Positions 41,267-50,255 of a stretch of DNA of 64,000 bases are shown one piece after another. Below the pieces are notes generated by a model. The model saw only the letters and a list, made by a program, of their open reading frames with translations, was not told the origin of the DNA and searched no databases. This stretch comes from Flavobacteriales bacterium (lineage in GTDB: Bacteria > Bacteroidota > Bacteroidia > Flavobacteriales_D > Sanyastnellaceae), in NCBI GenBank assembly GCA_022447625.1, contig JAKVAX010000010.1, positions 47,563-111,562 of the forward strand. The letters are read 5' to 3'. The translations under genes were made by a program, and so were the position numbers. Position 1 is the first letter of the stretch; each line of letters starts with the position of its first letter.

Positions 41267-42609
41267 GGTGCTCCACCGGGTTCATTGTTCGTAGCTGCTG
41301 CGTCTTTTTGATCAACCATCCAATCACTGAAATCAGTTATGATGGCCTCGTACATTAACTCAGCTTGTAAGTAGTATCCATCCCTGGTAAAATGGATCTT
41401 ATCATTCTTTGCTAGTCCAGTTCGATCCCATGCCTCGATCGAGCGGAAACCACCCATGATCTCAAACAGGTCCCAAACTGCGGCTTGATGCTTTTCTGCA
41501 AGTTCGTACATCGCTTCTTGCACCACCTTTCCATTCTTATTAGCGTATCGCTTTCGGTAGAATGAGTCATTGTTGGTCAGGAAAACGATGGCGACCTCAG
41601 GATTCACAGACTTCATGTATGACACCAACGTATCATAGCGTTGAATGAAATCTGCCTTACTGAATTGGCTTGAAGGCACGTGCGCATCGTTGATGCCGAT
41701 GCCAAAGAAAACCAAGTCAGGAGGGAGGGTCTGCAGTTGCTCTGGCATGAAGTCACAACGAAGGTAACTACGCGTACTCGCTCCATTTACCCCAATCTCA
41801 TTGTAGGTAATGGCTCCTTTGGAGTTCCCCATATACACTCCTTGTACTTCAACGTACGATGCCAAGCTGTCCGCCGTGAACGACCACTTCAAGGTATCTA
41901 CAGGAGCTGGGAAAATCCATTCATAGTAGCTCGCGATACTGTCAAAGGTGACAGAGGTTGGCTCAACTTTACCATCCCATTGAGGAGTGAACTGCTGATC
42001 GCCATTACTCACATAAAGTCGCACAAGATCACTTTCGTACAAGCTACTGTCTCTGCGGTAAGCCCATGTTTGAAAGCTAGCGTCTTTGTCAGTGGTTGAT
42101 GCGACCATTCCGCTCATTCCCCAATCACAACGATGGCGGTTGTGGGCACAGCGACAACCATCCCAATCGCCTATATATGAACTTGATGTGTAGATAGAGC
42201 TGTTGGTGTGCGCTACTCGAAACGGGAACATCAATCCTCGTTGTTGGGTCGTACCATATGCCAGATCTTCAAAAAGTTCACGCATGCGATGTCCTACAGC
42301 ACCGCCTTGGACGTGTGATCCGCCCATATGAAGAATAGCGAGTTCACCTTGACCATTGTAGAGAATGTTTTGAAGCTTTTCGTAAACGGGCTCCATGTTG
42401 CTCTCTTTCGAAGGATAGACGAGCTCATTCTTCTCAAATTGAATAAATGGGAAGCTTTTCTCGGCATCGCTGTGGTCAAATGAAGGCATGTTGACGCTGC
42501 GAATTTGCGGATTGATTGTTCTCTCGCTAACGCGGAATCCGACAAAAGCCACCGTGGCTATTACCATGACAATTGAAAAGACAGTTCTATTTCGCTTTTT
42601 CAGCTTCAT
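41263..42609 (-). CDS. SGNH-fold protein of the O-acetylation operon (second copy)
   Basis: A 448-aa exported protein with one N-terminal membrane anchor (VFSIVMVIATVAFVGFRV). Block I reads ILHMGGSHVQGG, so the GDS of SGNH hydrolases is GGS but the Ser remains; block III VFFGIGINDAHVP; the C-terminal Asp/His dyad is NDKIHFTRDGYY. It is likely the periplasmic acetyl-transferring partner of MBOAT. It overlaps the upstream SGNH gene by 23 bp and the MBOAT gene by 4 bp. It shares the FWD(I/L)(Y/F)E(V/I)MGG end with the upstream copy, so the two are paralogues. Confidence 0.85.
   Translation of the reverse strand: MKLKKRNRTVFSIVMVIATVAFVGFRVSERTINPQIRSVNMPSFDHSDAEKSFPFIQFEKNELVYPSKESNMEPVYEKLQNILYNGQGELAILHMGGSHVQGGAVGHRMRELFEDLAYGTTQQRGLMFPFRVAHTNSSIYTSSSYIGDWDGCRCAHNRHRCDWGMSGMVASTTDKDASFQTWAYRRDSSLYESDLVRLYVSNGDQQFTPQWDGKVEPTSVTFDSIASYYEWIFPAPVDTLKWSFTADSLASYVEVQGVYMGNSKGAITYNEIGVNGASTRSYLRCDFMPEQLQTLPPDLVFFGIGINDAHVPSSQFSKADFIQRYDTLVSYMKSVNPEVAIVFLTNNDSFYRKRYANKNGKVVQEAMYELAEKHQAAVWDLFEIMGGFRSIEAWDRTGLAKNDKIHFTRDGYYLQAELMYEAIITDFSDWMVDQKDAAATNNEPGGAP
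42524..42537 (+). repeat. 14-bp dispersed motif, exact copy (A variant)
   Basis: TCGCTAACGCGGAA, opposite in direction to the SGNH gene it lies in, where it is read as Phe-Arg-Val-Ser-Glu. Confidence 0.8.
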
Positions 42610-44062
42610 CCATTAATGCTTTCATAAACAGCTCACCAACTCTACGCGCTCCTTTCGGAGTAAAGTGGACATAATCTTTACCGGCCAACGGTGGATCGGC
42701 ATCAACCCAGGCTTGCATTGAGTTCTTTCCACCCATGACTTCATAGATATCCCAAAAACCGCACCCAGTTTCAAAGGCAGCTCGCTTTAGTTCATTACGA
42801 ACTGATTCTAAGTAAGGGTAGGTAACGAAGTCCTCTTTTTCCTTGTAGGCCATATCTGAAGGACCAATAAGAATGAAGGCGGCATCTGGCATCACTGACT
42901 GCAAGAACTTGATCTGACTGCGCATCCAGTTACCATAATTAACGGCTTGAGTCGTGTCTTTGACATACGGCACTGAATTTCCTCCGTATTGAAGTAGTAC
43001 TAGTTTTGCATTCACTGAACCTAGCTGAGATCGCATCTGAGAGCGATCAATACGTTTGAAAATTGTTCCTGAAGAACCGCGCATTGGCACATTATCAACT
43101 TGAATCCCAGATCCGCCATCCAAAGCCAAACCATAGAATTCAAGGTCTGAGGCATTGGTCTCAAAGTGGATACCCTTCTTGATGTGACTGAGCTGCCATT
43201 TCTTCGTGTGCAATCCAGTTGAATCCCCCACTTGAATTGTCTGTACTAGAGAGTCACCAAATAAGACTCTGATGTCACCGCCGGTTCCGAAACTTCCATA
43301 ATAAAGAGTGGCCTCAGAGAATTTCTTTGATAAGCCGTAGGCCATATTACTAGGGTAAAAGCTCAGTTTCCCTCCGGCTGAATCAACCTGTGCGAAGGTT
43401 CCCATGAGACCGTAACGGGAATGCTTTACCGTCGTGTCTTTTCGACCGTAAATAGTGTAACGCTTCCAGTTTCCTTCCGCTTCTTGCTTGATAGCCACGC
43501 TAGGAACGACTTCTACCGGAGGAATAAGTCCTGGGCCTTGACCACCGTATTTCTTCTGAAGTTCATTTCTAATCAACCGAGAAATTCGATCTCCTTCAAT
43601 TTGAGAATCACCGTAGTGTATTACTCTGATTTTTTCGCCGTTGGCGGAAGCGGAAGCTGCGCTAGCAAAGAATTCGTCTAGATTTTTGATGCCTTCTGGT
43701 CCAGCTTGAATTTTCAGCAGTGCCTTGCGCGCCTCAATCTCGCGTTGCTGTTGCTCACGAAGTGCTCGTGCCTGGGCACTGTCAGCTTCAGCCTGAATAG
43801 CTGCTTCTTGGGCTTGGCGAACAGAGTCTTCGTTTAATACTGCATCAAAACCAGCCAAATAAGCATCAGCATCTTCGATACCATCACGTGCGGCTGGTGG
43901 GTGAGGGATGAAGTCACTCGGGTCAAGGAAAACCAGTTCGAAATCATCGTTGACTTTAATTCCGTCGGTTGGGAATACTTGGGCAATTCCAAAACAGATT
44001 CCAAAGCAAAGGACGAGTGCAATCAGGGTTCGTTGGGGTGGGTGGAAAGACTTCCCGCTCAT
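42587..44062 (-). CDS. SGNH-fold protein of the O-acetylation operon (first copy)
   Basis: A 491-aa exported protein with an N-terminal anchor (ALVLCFGICFGIAQVFP), a charged Ala/Glu-rich coiled segment (about 75-125), then an SGNH catalytic domain: block I IRVIHYGDSQIEGDR, block III VLLQYGGNSVPYV, FILIGPSDMAY, and the Asp/His dyad in GKDYVHFTPKGARR. Full catalytic set. Likely the O-acetyltransferase or esterase that acts on the polymer in the periplasm. It overlaps the LysM-protein gene upstream by 4 bp and the second SGNH gene downstream. Confidence 0.87.
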   Translation of the reverse strand: MSGKSFHPPQRTLIALVLCFGICFGIAQVFPTDGIKVNDDFELVFLDPSDFIPHPPAARDGIEDADAYLAGFDAVLNEDSVRQAQEAAIQAEADSAQARALREQQQREIEARKALLKIQAGPEGIKNLDEFFASAASASANGEKIRVIHYGDSQIEGDRISRLIRNELQKKYGGQGPGLIPPVEVVPSVAIKQEAEGNWKRYTIYGRKDTTVKHSRYGLMGTFAQVDSAGGKLSFYPSNMAYGLSKKFSEATLYYGSFGTGGDIRVLFGDSLVQTIQVGDSTGLHTKKWQLSHIKKGIHFETNASDLEFYGLALDGGSGIQVDNVPMRGSSGTIFKRIDRSQMRSQLGSVNAKLVLLQYGGNSVPYVKDTTQAVNYGNWMRSQIKFLQSVMPDAAFILIGPSDMAYKEKEDFVTYPYLESVRNELKRAAFETGCGFWDIYEVMGGKNSMQAWVDADPPLAGKDYVHFTPKGARRVGELFMKALMDEAEKAK

Positions 44063-45450
44063 TGGTTGGTGTAGATCTTAAGTGTTTGTCCAGGACGAAT
44101 ATCATCGGTGATATTGTTCCATTCCATGATATTATCTGCGCTTACTCCCGGAAACTTCTTGGCGATAAGCCAAAGCGATTCTCCAGACTGTACAGTATAC
44201 AAGGCATAGTCTCCTTTTGGAGTGACCTTCGGTTTAGTGCCGGTCTTTTTCGGCTGAGAGTTGGTAGTTGGCTGCTTTTTGTTGTCGCCGTAGACTAACA
44301 ATTTCTGTCCCACGTTGATGCGGTCGCTTCGAAGGTTATTCCAACGTTTCAGTTCAGAAACACGCACGCCAAATCGTTGAGCAATGACACCTAGTACATC
44401 TCCAGATCGGACCGTATAATAGGTAGCATCTCCACGTGGTTCGCGCTGAGCTTCTGCCTCTCGGGCTGCTTCGATGACCTCTTCTTTTGGTTTGTAGCAG
44501 TAAAGACTGTCTTCCACGGTTTGGAATTCATCCAAGGCTCCTTTCGGGAGTAAGAATGGCAAGACACGATACGTTCCCGGCACCTTGTTACCATGGAAAG
44601 CAGGATTCAAACCATCAATTAAATGACGATCTACTGAGAGTAAATCAGCCATTCCGTCTTTGCTTGTTTCCTTCATCAAAGGCACAGCTTCATATTCTTG
44701 AAGCAATGTGAGCCAGTCCATCAGGTGGTGTTCAGCTTCAGTATGCTTGAAGAGACGAATACTCACATGAAGTAGAGTCAGCTGTTCAGTAAGAAGTGGA
44801 TCTTCAGGGTGCTCTCCTGGAGTGAAACGATCTGTGAAGTGAATTCCTCTCAAGTAGGCTGTCACTACTTTCAGTGGATCTCCATCATACCGTTTGTGAT
44901 ACCTTTTTAGCAGTTCAATAGCAGCTTTGGTTGCGAGATCTGGAGCTTTACGTTGGTCTACGTTCGCGTTGATTTCAAGTCCGGCAAGTCTTGCGTCTGG
45001 ATAACTCAGCCCCCACAATCCAGCATGATTCTTTCCATCATCAAAAGAGGAATTTAGCGCTGAAGCCACAATGGGTAAGAACTTGAAGTCGTCTTCAAGT
45101 CCTGCGGATTGCAAGTGACGTTCAAAGAGTGGGAAGTACAAATCACTCAGCAGGCGCAAGTTGGAGAAGGCCTGGCAATCGTCATTGAAGTAATAAGCGA
45201 TGCATTTCGCTTCGGCCGTTCGATTCATTGCATACGGATGCAAGCTTTCATCGAGGGCCGAACTCTCGGGTATCTGCTGCTTTAAGTCTGGAGGACAATG
45301 CTGCAGAACCGAAGCATCAGGATACGTCTGGGTGAACAACTCTAGTAACCACTGCTGTTGCGAAGAATATAAAATCTCTTCATAATTTGGTTGTGCATGG
45401 AGCGAATGAGCGGCACAAAGCAAGCTAAATATAGACAGCAAACGCAGCAT
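44059..45450 (-). CDS. MltD-like protein lacking the catalytic Glu, with two LysM domains
   Basis: A 463-aa exported protein (signal peptide MLRLLSIFSLLCAAHSLHAQ). Residues about 100-215 align with the lytic transglycosylase (SLT/GH23) fold of MltD: LYFPLFERHLQSAGLEDDFK, LPIVASALN, AGLWGLSYPDARLAGLEINA, NVDQRKAPDLATKAAIELLK. Where active enzymes have ESAL the sequence has A129-SAL, and the later AYNAG reads AYLRG, so it should bind but not cut peptidoglycan. Two LysM domains follow (about 353-397 and 416-462: YTVRSGDVLGVIAQRFGV, YTVQSGESLWLIAKKF). First gene of the O-acetylation operon, which suggests that peptidoglycan is the polymer modified. A TATCTTCG box lies five nucleotides before the ATG. 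Confidence 0.85.
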   Translation of the reverse strand: MLRLLSIFSLLCAAHSLHAQPNYEEILYSSQQQWLLELFTQTYPDASVLQHCPPDLKQQIPESSALDESLHPYAMNRTAEAKCIAYYFNDDCQAFSNLRLLSDLYFPLFERHLQSAGLEDDFKFLPIVASALNSSFDDGKNHAGLWGLSYPDARLAGLEINANVDQRKAPDLATKAAIELLKRYHKRYDGDPLKVVTAYLRGIHFTDRFTPGEHPEDPLLTEQLTLLHVSIRLFKHTEAEHHLMDWLTLLQEYEAVPLMKETSKDGMADLLSVDRHLIDGLNPAFHGNKVPGTYRVLPFLLPKGALDEFQTVEDSLYCYKPKEEVIEAAREAEAQREPRGDATYYTVRSGDVLGVIAQRFGVRVSELKRWNNLRSDRINVGQKLLVYGDNKKQPTTNSQPKKTGTKPKVTPKGDYALYTVQSGESLWLIAKKFPGVSADNIMEWNNITDDIRPGQTLKIYTNQ

Positions 45451-45455
45451 AACTG

Positions 45456-45463
45456 CGAAGATA
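45456..45463 (-). promoter_or_regulatory. variant -7 box of the O-acetylation operon
   Basis: TATCTTCG on the minus strand, five nucleotides (CAGTT) before ATG 45450; one change from TAnnTTTG. Confidence 0.45.
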
Positions 45464-45587
45464 ACGAGGTGACCACCGCCTTTGGTCTACACTTTTTTGA
45501 AGTTACCAACGATGGATGGAGAATATGAACAACTCGTCGAAGTTTTACAAAGGAGCCGAAAACAATCTTGTACCTTGATTGGAAATT

Positions 45588-47999
45588 ATGGATGTTGAGG
45601 ATTTTAAGCGAATCATCGCGCGGGAACGTGCGGCGAGAAAGGCGGCAGAACGAACGATGGAGTTCAAATCTGCAGAGCTCTTTGAGGCGAACCAGCAGCT
45701 CATGGAGCTGAATACACAATTAGTTCGTCGTTCTCAAGACAGCGAAGCACTCTACCGTCGTTTGATCGAGTCGATTACCGATGTTATCTACACGCTTGAT
45801 GCTGACGGTCACTTCTTATTCATGAATAATTCAGGACTTCATCTTCTCGGTAAGCCATGGGAGCAAATCGAGGGAGTGCATTTTCTAGAACTGATTCAGG
45901 AAGATTCAAGGCAAGAGGTCGCTGCCTTCTATTCAGATCAAGTGGCTAACAACATGACGAACTCTTACTTGGAAATTCCAGTGGTTGATGACAAAGGAAG
46001 GGTGCGATGGATTGGCCAGAATGTGCAACTTATAAAAGATGGTGACGAACTGGATCAGGTATATGTAGTAGCACGTGACATTACGGAAGAGTACGCACTT
46101 AAAAATCTACTAACCCAAAGCGAAGAGAAGTACCGCGGCATGATTGAGAACATGCAGCTGGGCCTTATGGAAGTTAATGTAGACGGACGTATCATCGGCG
46201 CCAATGAATCCTTCCTTAAATTATGTGGATATACTCTAGATGAAATAGTAGGTAAGAACGCCAAAGATCTTTTCATTTCTTCAGAAGAAGAATTTGAACA
46301 GATGGAGTCAAAGGAGGCACTAAGAAAAGAAGGCGTCACCGACCACTATGAAATTAAGTTCAAAAGAAAGGACGGAGAAATTCGTTGGGTGGTCATTTCT
46401 GGCGCCCCTATCATTGATGACTCAGGAAATGTTACAGGGTCAGTAGGGATCCACTTCGATATTACTCATCGTAAGCTCATTGAGAAAGAGCTAAAAGACG
46501 CCAGGCGTTCCGCCGAACAGGCGCAAAAAGCAGAAAAGGAATTCCTGGCTCGAATGAGCCACGAGATCAGAACTCCATTGAATGTCATCTTAGGGATGTC
46601 GCATTTAATGTTTGATTCTGCATTACGGAATGATCAATTAGAATACATGCGTTCCATTCACTACAGTGCTCAGTTGCTGAAAGGTTTGGTGAGTGATGTG
46701 TTAGACTACAACACGATTGAGGCTGGAGAAGTAGAGCTTACCCCAAGCACATTCAATATACATCAACTGTTCGAGAGCTTCTATCAGATGTTCTCATACA
46801 ACCTCAAAGAGCGTAACATCGACTTCACCTTAAAGATCGACCCAACGGTACCGAAGATGATTAAGGCTGATCAAGTGTTGATTAATCAGGTTCTTCTCAA
46901 CTTAATTGGCAATGCAGTGAAATTCACGGATGAAGGCTACGTATCACTCGAAGTACAGCAAGAAGATGAAACTCTTCTCATAGAGATTAGCGATACAGGT
47001 ATTGGAATAGAGACAAGTGATCTGAGTACTGTCTTTGACCGTTTCCAACGGTCAGATGATCCTGATGCTCGAACACGGGAAGGAAGTGGCTTAGGCCTGA
47101 ATATTGTGCGCAAGTTGGTTGACATTCTTGATGGAGATATCAGTGTTTCGAGTGAGAAAGGCAGTGGTACTCGCTTCTTTATTGATGTTCCATATGAAGT
47201 CGCTGAGGAAACCGCAGATGTTGCTGGAAGCGGATTAAGATCAAACCTCATAGGTTTGACGGCATTGATTGCTGAAGACAATCCTATGAACATGGTCTTC
47301 CTTTCTAACCTATTAATTCGAGAAGGAGCAGAAGTGAAGAAAGCTGAGGACGGACAAGAAGCTCTCAATATGAGTCATGAAGGAAAGGTGGACGTCATTT
47401 TCATGGACGTTCAAATGCCGAAGATGACCGGGTTAGAGGTTACTCAGGAAATCCGAAGTGATCCTAATAATCCAAACACAAGAACCCGAATTGTAGGTCT
47501 TTCGGCCTTCGCATTTAAAGGAGACATTGAGGCCTCCTTGAAAGTGGGAATGAACGAATACATTACAAAACCCTTCGCTCCATCCGCCATATACGAACTC
47601 CTTGGTTTGGAAAAAGAAAGCTTACGTGCGACATCTCAGCATGACGAAGAAAACATGGATCAGTCAATTATGGAAGAACTCTATGGCGGGGATAGGTCGC
47701 ATGAGATGCAGATGTTTGGCCTATTCTTGGCAAACATGCCACGGTATCTGGAAGAACTTAGAGAATTGGCAACTCAATCGGATGTTGATTCATGTGCATC
47801 TATTATTCATAAAATATATCCGTCGTTTCGAATGGTGGGCTTCCCGAAACAAAGTGAACGTTGGAGGTCACTTGAAAAGAACTTGAAAAGCTCAGAATTG
47901 TCTGACAAGCTCTTCGTCGAAATTCATCGTGAAATCAATAGGTCTCAAGCTAAATTGGCCATCGTTAAGCAGACCTTAAGTGACGCTGAACCTAATTAA
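45588..47999 (+). CDS. cytoplasmic hybrid histidine kinase with REC and Hpt domains
   Basis: Start ATG 45588 (MDVEDFKRIIARERAARKAA; 803 aa; an upstream TTG in frame is less likely). Order: N-terminal coiled coil (1-55), PAS 1 (about 57-170), PAS 2 plus PAC (about 178-300), HisKA with FLARMSHEIRTPLNVILGM (H325), HATPase with NLIGNAVKF, ISDTGIGI and GSGLGLNIV, a receiver domain with IFMDVQMPKMTG (Asp 607), and a C-terminal Hpt domain (SIIHKIYPSFRMVG, His 741). No membrane segment, so it senses an intracellular signal. All elements of a phosphorelay are in one protein; a LytTR regulator follows 11 bp later. Confidence 0.92.
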   Translation: MDVEDFKRIIARERAARKAAERTMEFKSAELFEANQQLMELNTQLVRRSQDSEALYRRLIESITDVIYTLDADGHFLFMNNSGLHLLGKPWEQIEGVHFLELIQEDSRQEVAAFYSDQVANNMTNSYLEIPVVDDKGRVRWIGQNVQLIKDGDELDQVYVVARDITEEYALKNLLTQSEEKYRGMIENMQLGLMEVNVDGRIIGANESFLKLCGYTLDEIVGKNAKDLFISSEEEFEQMESKEALRKEGVTDHYEIKFKRKDGEIRWVVISGAPIIDDSGNVTGSVGIHFDITHRKLIEKELKDARRSAEQAQKAEKEFLARMSHEIRTPLNVILGMSHLMFDSALRNDQLEYMRSIHYSAQLLKGLVSDVLDYNTIEAGEVELTPSTFNIHQLFESFYQMFSYNLKERNIDFTLKIDPTVPKMIKADQVLINQVLLNLIGNAVKFTDEGYVSLEVQQEDETLLIEISDTGIGIETSDLSTVFDRFQRSDDPDARTREGSGLGLNIVRKLVDILDGDISVSSEKGSGTRFFIDVPYEVAEETADVAGSGLRSNLIGLTALIAEDNPMNMVFLSNLLIREGAEVKKAEDGQEALNMSHEGKVDVIFMDVQMPKMTGLEVTQEIRSDPNNPNTRTRIVGLSAFAFKGDIEASLKVGMNEYITKPFAPSAIYELLGLEKESLRATSQHDEENMDQSIMEELYGGDRSHEMQMFGLFLANMPRYLEELRELATQSDVDSCASIIHKIYPSFRMVGFPKQSERWRSLEKNLKSSELSDKLFVEIHREINRSQAKLAIVKQTLSDAEPN

Positions 48000-48010
48000 G
48001 ATTACTGAAA

Positions 48011-48700
48011 ATGAATTGTTTGATCGTCGATGATGATGAAATGGCAAGAGCCTCTCTTGAGAATCTTTGTAGAAAGATTGATGGAATTGTTCCTGCTTGT
48101 GCGAAGGATGCATTAACAGCGATGAGAATGATGGAAGAGTCGAATTACGAGCTTGTGTTTCTTGACGTAGAAATGCCAGAGATGACCGGATTAGAACTGT
48201 TAGAGGCTTCTGATCAGATGCCAGCAGTGATCATCACATCTGCAAATCGCAAATACGCTTTCGAAGCATTTTCATTTGATGTACTTGATTATTTGGAAAA
48301 ACCGGTGGCCTTACCACGATTAATCAAAGCGATTAACAAGGTAAAGCGAAAAAGTACACCAGCCGATGTTTCAGCTGAGAAAAGCGATGATTCGATCTAT
48401 GTAAAAGTCTCTGGTAAGCTTGTTAAGTTGACCTATGATGAGATCTATGTAATCGAAAGTATGCGTGACTACGTGAAATTCATCACCAAAGATGGGAAAC
48501 ACGTTGTGCATAGCACACTAAAAGGCATCGAAGACAAACTCAGTGCAGAACTGCGGTTCTTTAAAACACACCGCTCCTTTATCATTAATACTGATCACAT
48601 AGCCGATGTTGATGAGAAGTCAGTGGTAGTGGGGAATAGCGTAGTACCTATTGCTAGATCTATGCGTCCAGCGTTCATGGAAAAACTCAATCTGCTATAG
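48011..48700 (+). CDS. LytTR-type response regulator
   Basis: A 229-aa regulator: receiver domain (1-120) with acidic pocket NCLIVDDDEMA and phosphoacceptor Asp 52 (VFLDVEMPEMTGLELL), Thr/Ser and Lys positions (VIITSANRKYAF, DYLEKPV), a linker, and a C-terminal LytTR DNA-binding domain (about 130-229: SIYVKVSGKLVKLTYDEIYV, YVKFITKDGKHVVH, FFKTHRSFIINTDHI). It probably receives phosphate from the Hpt domain of the preceding kinase. LytTR regulators bind direct repeats near target promoters; none was identified here. Confidence 0.93.
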   Translation: MNCLIVDDDEMARASLENLCRKIDGIVPACAKDALTAMRMMEESNYELVFLDVEMPEMTGLELLEASDQMPAVIITSANRKYAFEAFSFDVLDYLEKPVALPRLIKAINKVKRKSTPADVSAEKSDDSIYVKVSGKLVKLTYDEIYVIESMRDYVKFITKDGKHVVHSTLKGIEDKLSAELRFFKTHRSFIINTDHIADVDEKSVVVGNSVVPIARSMRPAFMEKLNLL

Positions 48701-48799
48701 ACTAACCGTTCGTCGAAGGAACCGGGCAGCTCATCGAAATAGCGGAACTTTTCCTTGGATCAGTTCTGAACTTTAAGAAACGTTTAAGGCAAACGTGTT

Positions 48800-49060
48800 A
48801 TGCAAATCGTTCAGATCGCCATAGGAGAAGGAGGCATGGGAATGCTCGCAGGTTGGGGAGCCCTATTGGGACTTGTCAGACTGTTGTGGGTAGTGAAACC
48901 GCTGAGCGCCACTTTTTACTATGAGCATAGAATCTTTAAAGTGAGACTCTTGAAGGCACTCGGACTGGGAAGGCAATACAAGCGCAAGTACCACCGACGA
49001 GGAAACGAACACAAAGAACGACGCAGAACTAAATCGATAACTAAAAGATACCGAAGATGA
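48800..49060 (+). CDS. small basic membrane protein, unknown (module copy 1)
   Basis: An 86-aa frame: a hydrophobic, Gly-rich N-terminal half (GGMGMLAGWGALLGLVRLLW) and a very basic C-terminal half (KYHRRGNEHKERRRTKSITK). No known domain. Its TGA overlaps the methyltransferase ATG (ATGA). The same arrangement, with an 85-aa hydrophobic-then-basic frame, occurs before the second methyltransferase at 50256, which supports it being a real gene despite the odd composition. A possible role as membrane anchor or nucleic-acid/polyanion contact is speculation. Confidence 0.5.
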   Translation: MQIVQIAIGEGGMGMLAGWGALLGLVRLLWVVKPLSATFYYEHRIFKVRLLKALGLGRQYKRKYHRRGNEHKERRRTKSITKRYRR

Positions 49061-50052
49061 CCGCAGCAGGAGCAAAAGCACTAGGATTGCTACCAGGACT
49101 CGTTCTTCCAACAAAATTTGAGCCTAAGGTTCAAGAGCACGTATCATGTGGATGTTGCGGAAGCGATCAATACGAGACTATACATCATTTCCCAGAGAAT
49201 TACTTCGATCCAGAGTGGTTCGATACCTATTCATGGGATGCCAACCTTGGATTGGAGCTCCGCATTGTAGAATGCAAAGACTGTGGTCTTATCTATCAGA
49301 ATAAGCGATTCTCTCCGGAGGCATTGCACCAGTTGTACCCAAATACGTATATCCCAGCAAAGATCAATAAGGTGAAAGAGATCGCGAATCATAAATTCGC
49401 TTTCCACATTGATTGGATAAAGAAGCATATGGGGAATACAAAGAATCCAAGTTTGCTTGATGTTGGTACACGTTACGGAGTATTTCCAAATTTGCTCCGA
49501 CGTGAGAAGATGGATGCTTTTGGTATTGAAATGAATTTGAAGTGTGTACAGGCTGCTTGTAATAGCGGTATGGAAGAAGTTTACCTAGGAACTATTGATT
49601 CGCTGAATAATGTGATGGATTCGCGCGCGCAGAAACAAATTGACGCGGTAGCGATGTTCGATTTGATAGAACACCTTCTCGACCCAAAAGGGGATTTGAA
49701 GGCAATCGCAAAGTATCAGCCAAAAGGAGGAAAGTTATTCATCAGTACAATGGATATCAGTTCAATGGGGTACAAAGTCTTTGGTAAAGATTGGTACTAT
49801 CTACACGGACAACACACTTTCTACTTCACTCCTAAGACTATTACGGCATTGTTGGAGTCAGCAGGTTACCGCGTTGTATCGATTGATCGATTTGGTGCGT
49901 TGAAGAGTCTGCGCCATCTCCCTGGTCAGTTCAGAAAATGGATGAAGTTCCAGTGGACTATGCGCTGGGGAGTTAAAGGAGAACAAGAATGGTTTGCAAA
50001 ATATAGACCGCATCTGCTAGATACGATGAATATAGTAGCAGAGAAGAAATAA
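49057..50052 (+). CDS. zinc-ribbon class I SAM methyltransferase (module copy 1)
   Basis: A 331-aa soluble protein. The N-terminal region holds a Cys cluster typical of putative zinc ribbons in sugar C-methyltransferases: C31-x-C33-C34 (HVSCGCCGSDQYE) and C73-xx-C76 (VECKDCGLIYQNKRF). The Rossmann SAM domain begins at about 130, with motif I SLLDVGTRYGVFPNLL (135-141, DVGTRYG instead of DxGCGxG), an acidic site IEMNLK, motif IV AMFDLIEHLLDP, and GGKLFISTMDI. The family methylates sugars, lipids or small molecules; the substrate is unknown. A paralogue (about half identical by eye) follows 470 bp downstream. Confidence 0.82.
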   Translation: MTAAGAKALGLLPGLVLPTKFEPKVQEHVSCGCCGSDQYETIHHFPENYFDPEWFDTYSWDANLGLELRIVECKDCGLIYQNKRFSPEALHQLYPNTYIPAKINKVKEIANHKFAFHIDWIKKHMGNTKNPSLLDVGTRYGVFPNLLRREKMDAFGIEMNLKCVQAACNSGMEEVYLGTIDSLNNVMDSRAQKQIDAVAMFDLIEHLLDPKGDLKAIAKYQPKGGKLFISTMDISSMGYKVFGKDWYYLHGQHTFYFTPKTITALLESAGYRVVSIDRFGALKSLRHLPGQFRKWMKFQWTMRWGVKGEQEWFAKYRPHLLDTMNIVAEKK

Positions 50053-50082
50053 GGTAGGTATCAGTTTAAGTGAGATTTGGTT

Positions 50083-50118
50083 AGCCCCGGAAATGCTTTC
50101 GCGTTCCGGGGCTTTTAT
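50083..50118 (+). terminator. terminator after methyltransferase copy 1
   Basis: AGCCCCGGAA and TTCCGGGGCT form a perfect 10-bp stem, followed by TTTATT. It ends the first module; the 137-bp stretch after it up to 50256 shows no clear promoter. Confidence 0.85.
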
Positions 50119-50255
50119 TGGCTTAAGAGCTGCCTTATCCTACAAGACCTACGTCCCGGCCCTGACATAAAATACCCCAAGTCTACCCGTAGTTTGTAGC
50201 GATAAAGTGTGTTCTGACTATCGGAGTATTAGTACAAATAGCAGCTGTAGGTAAG

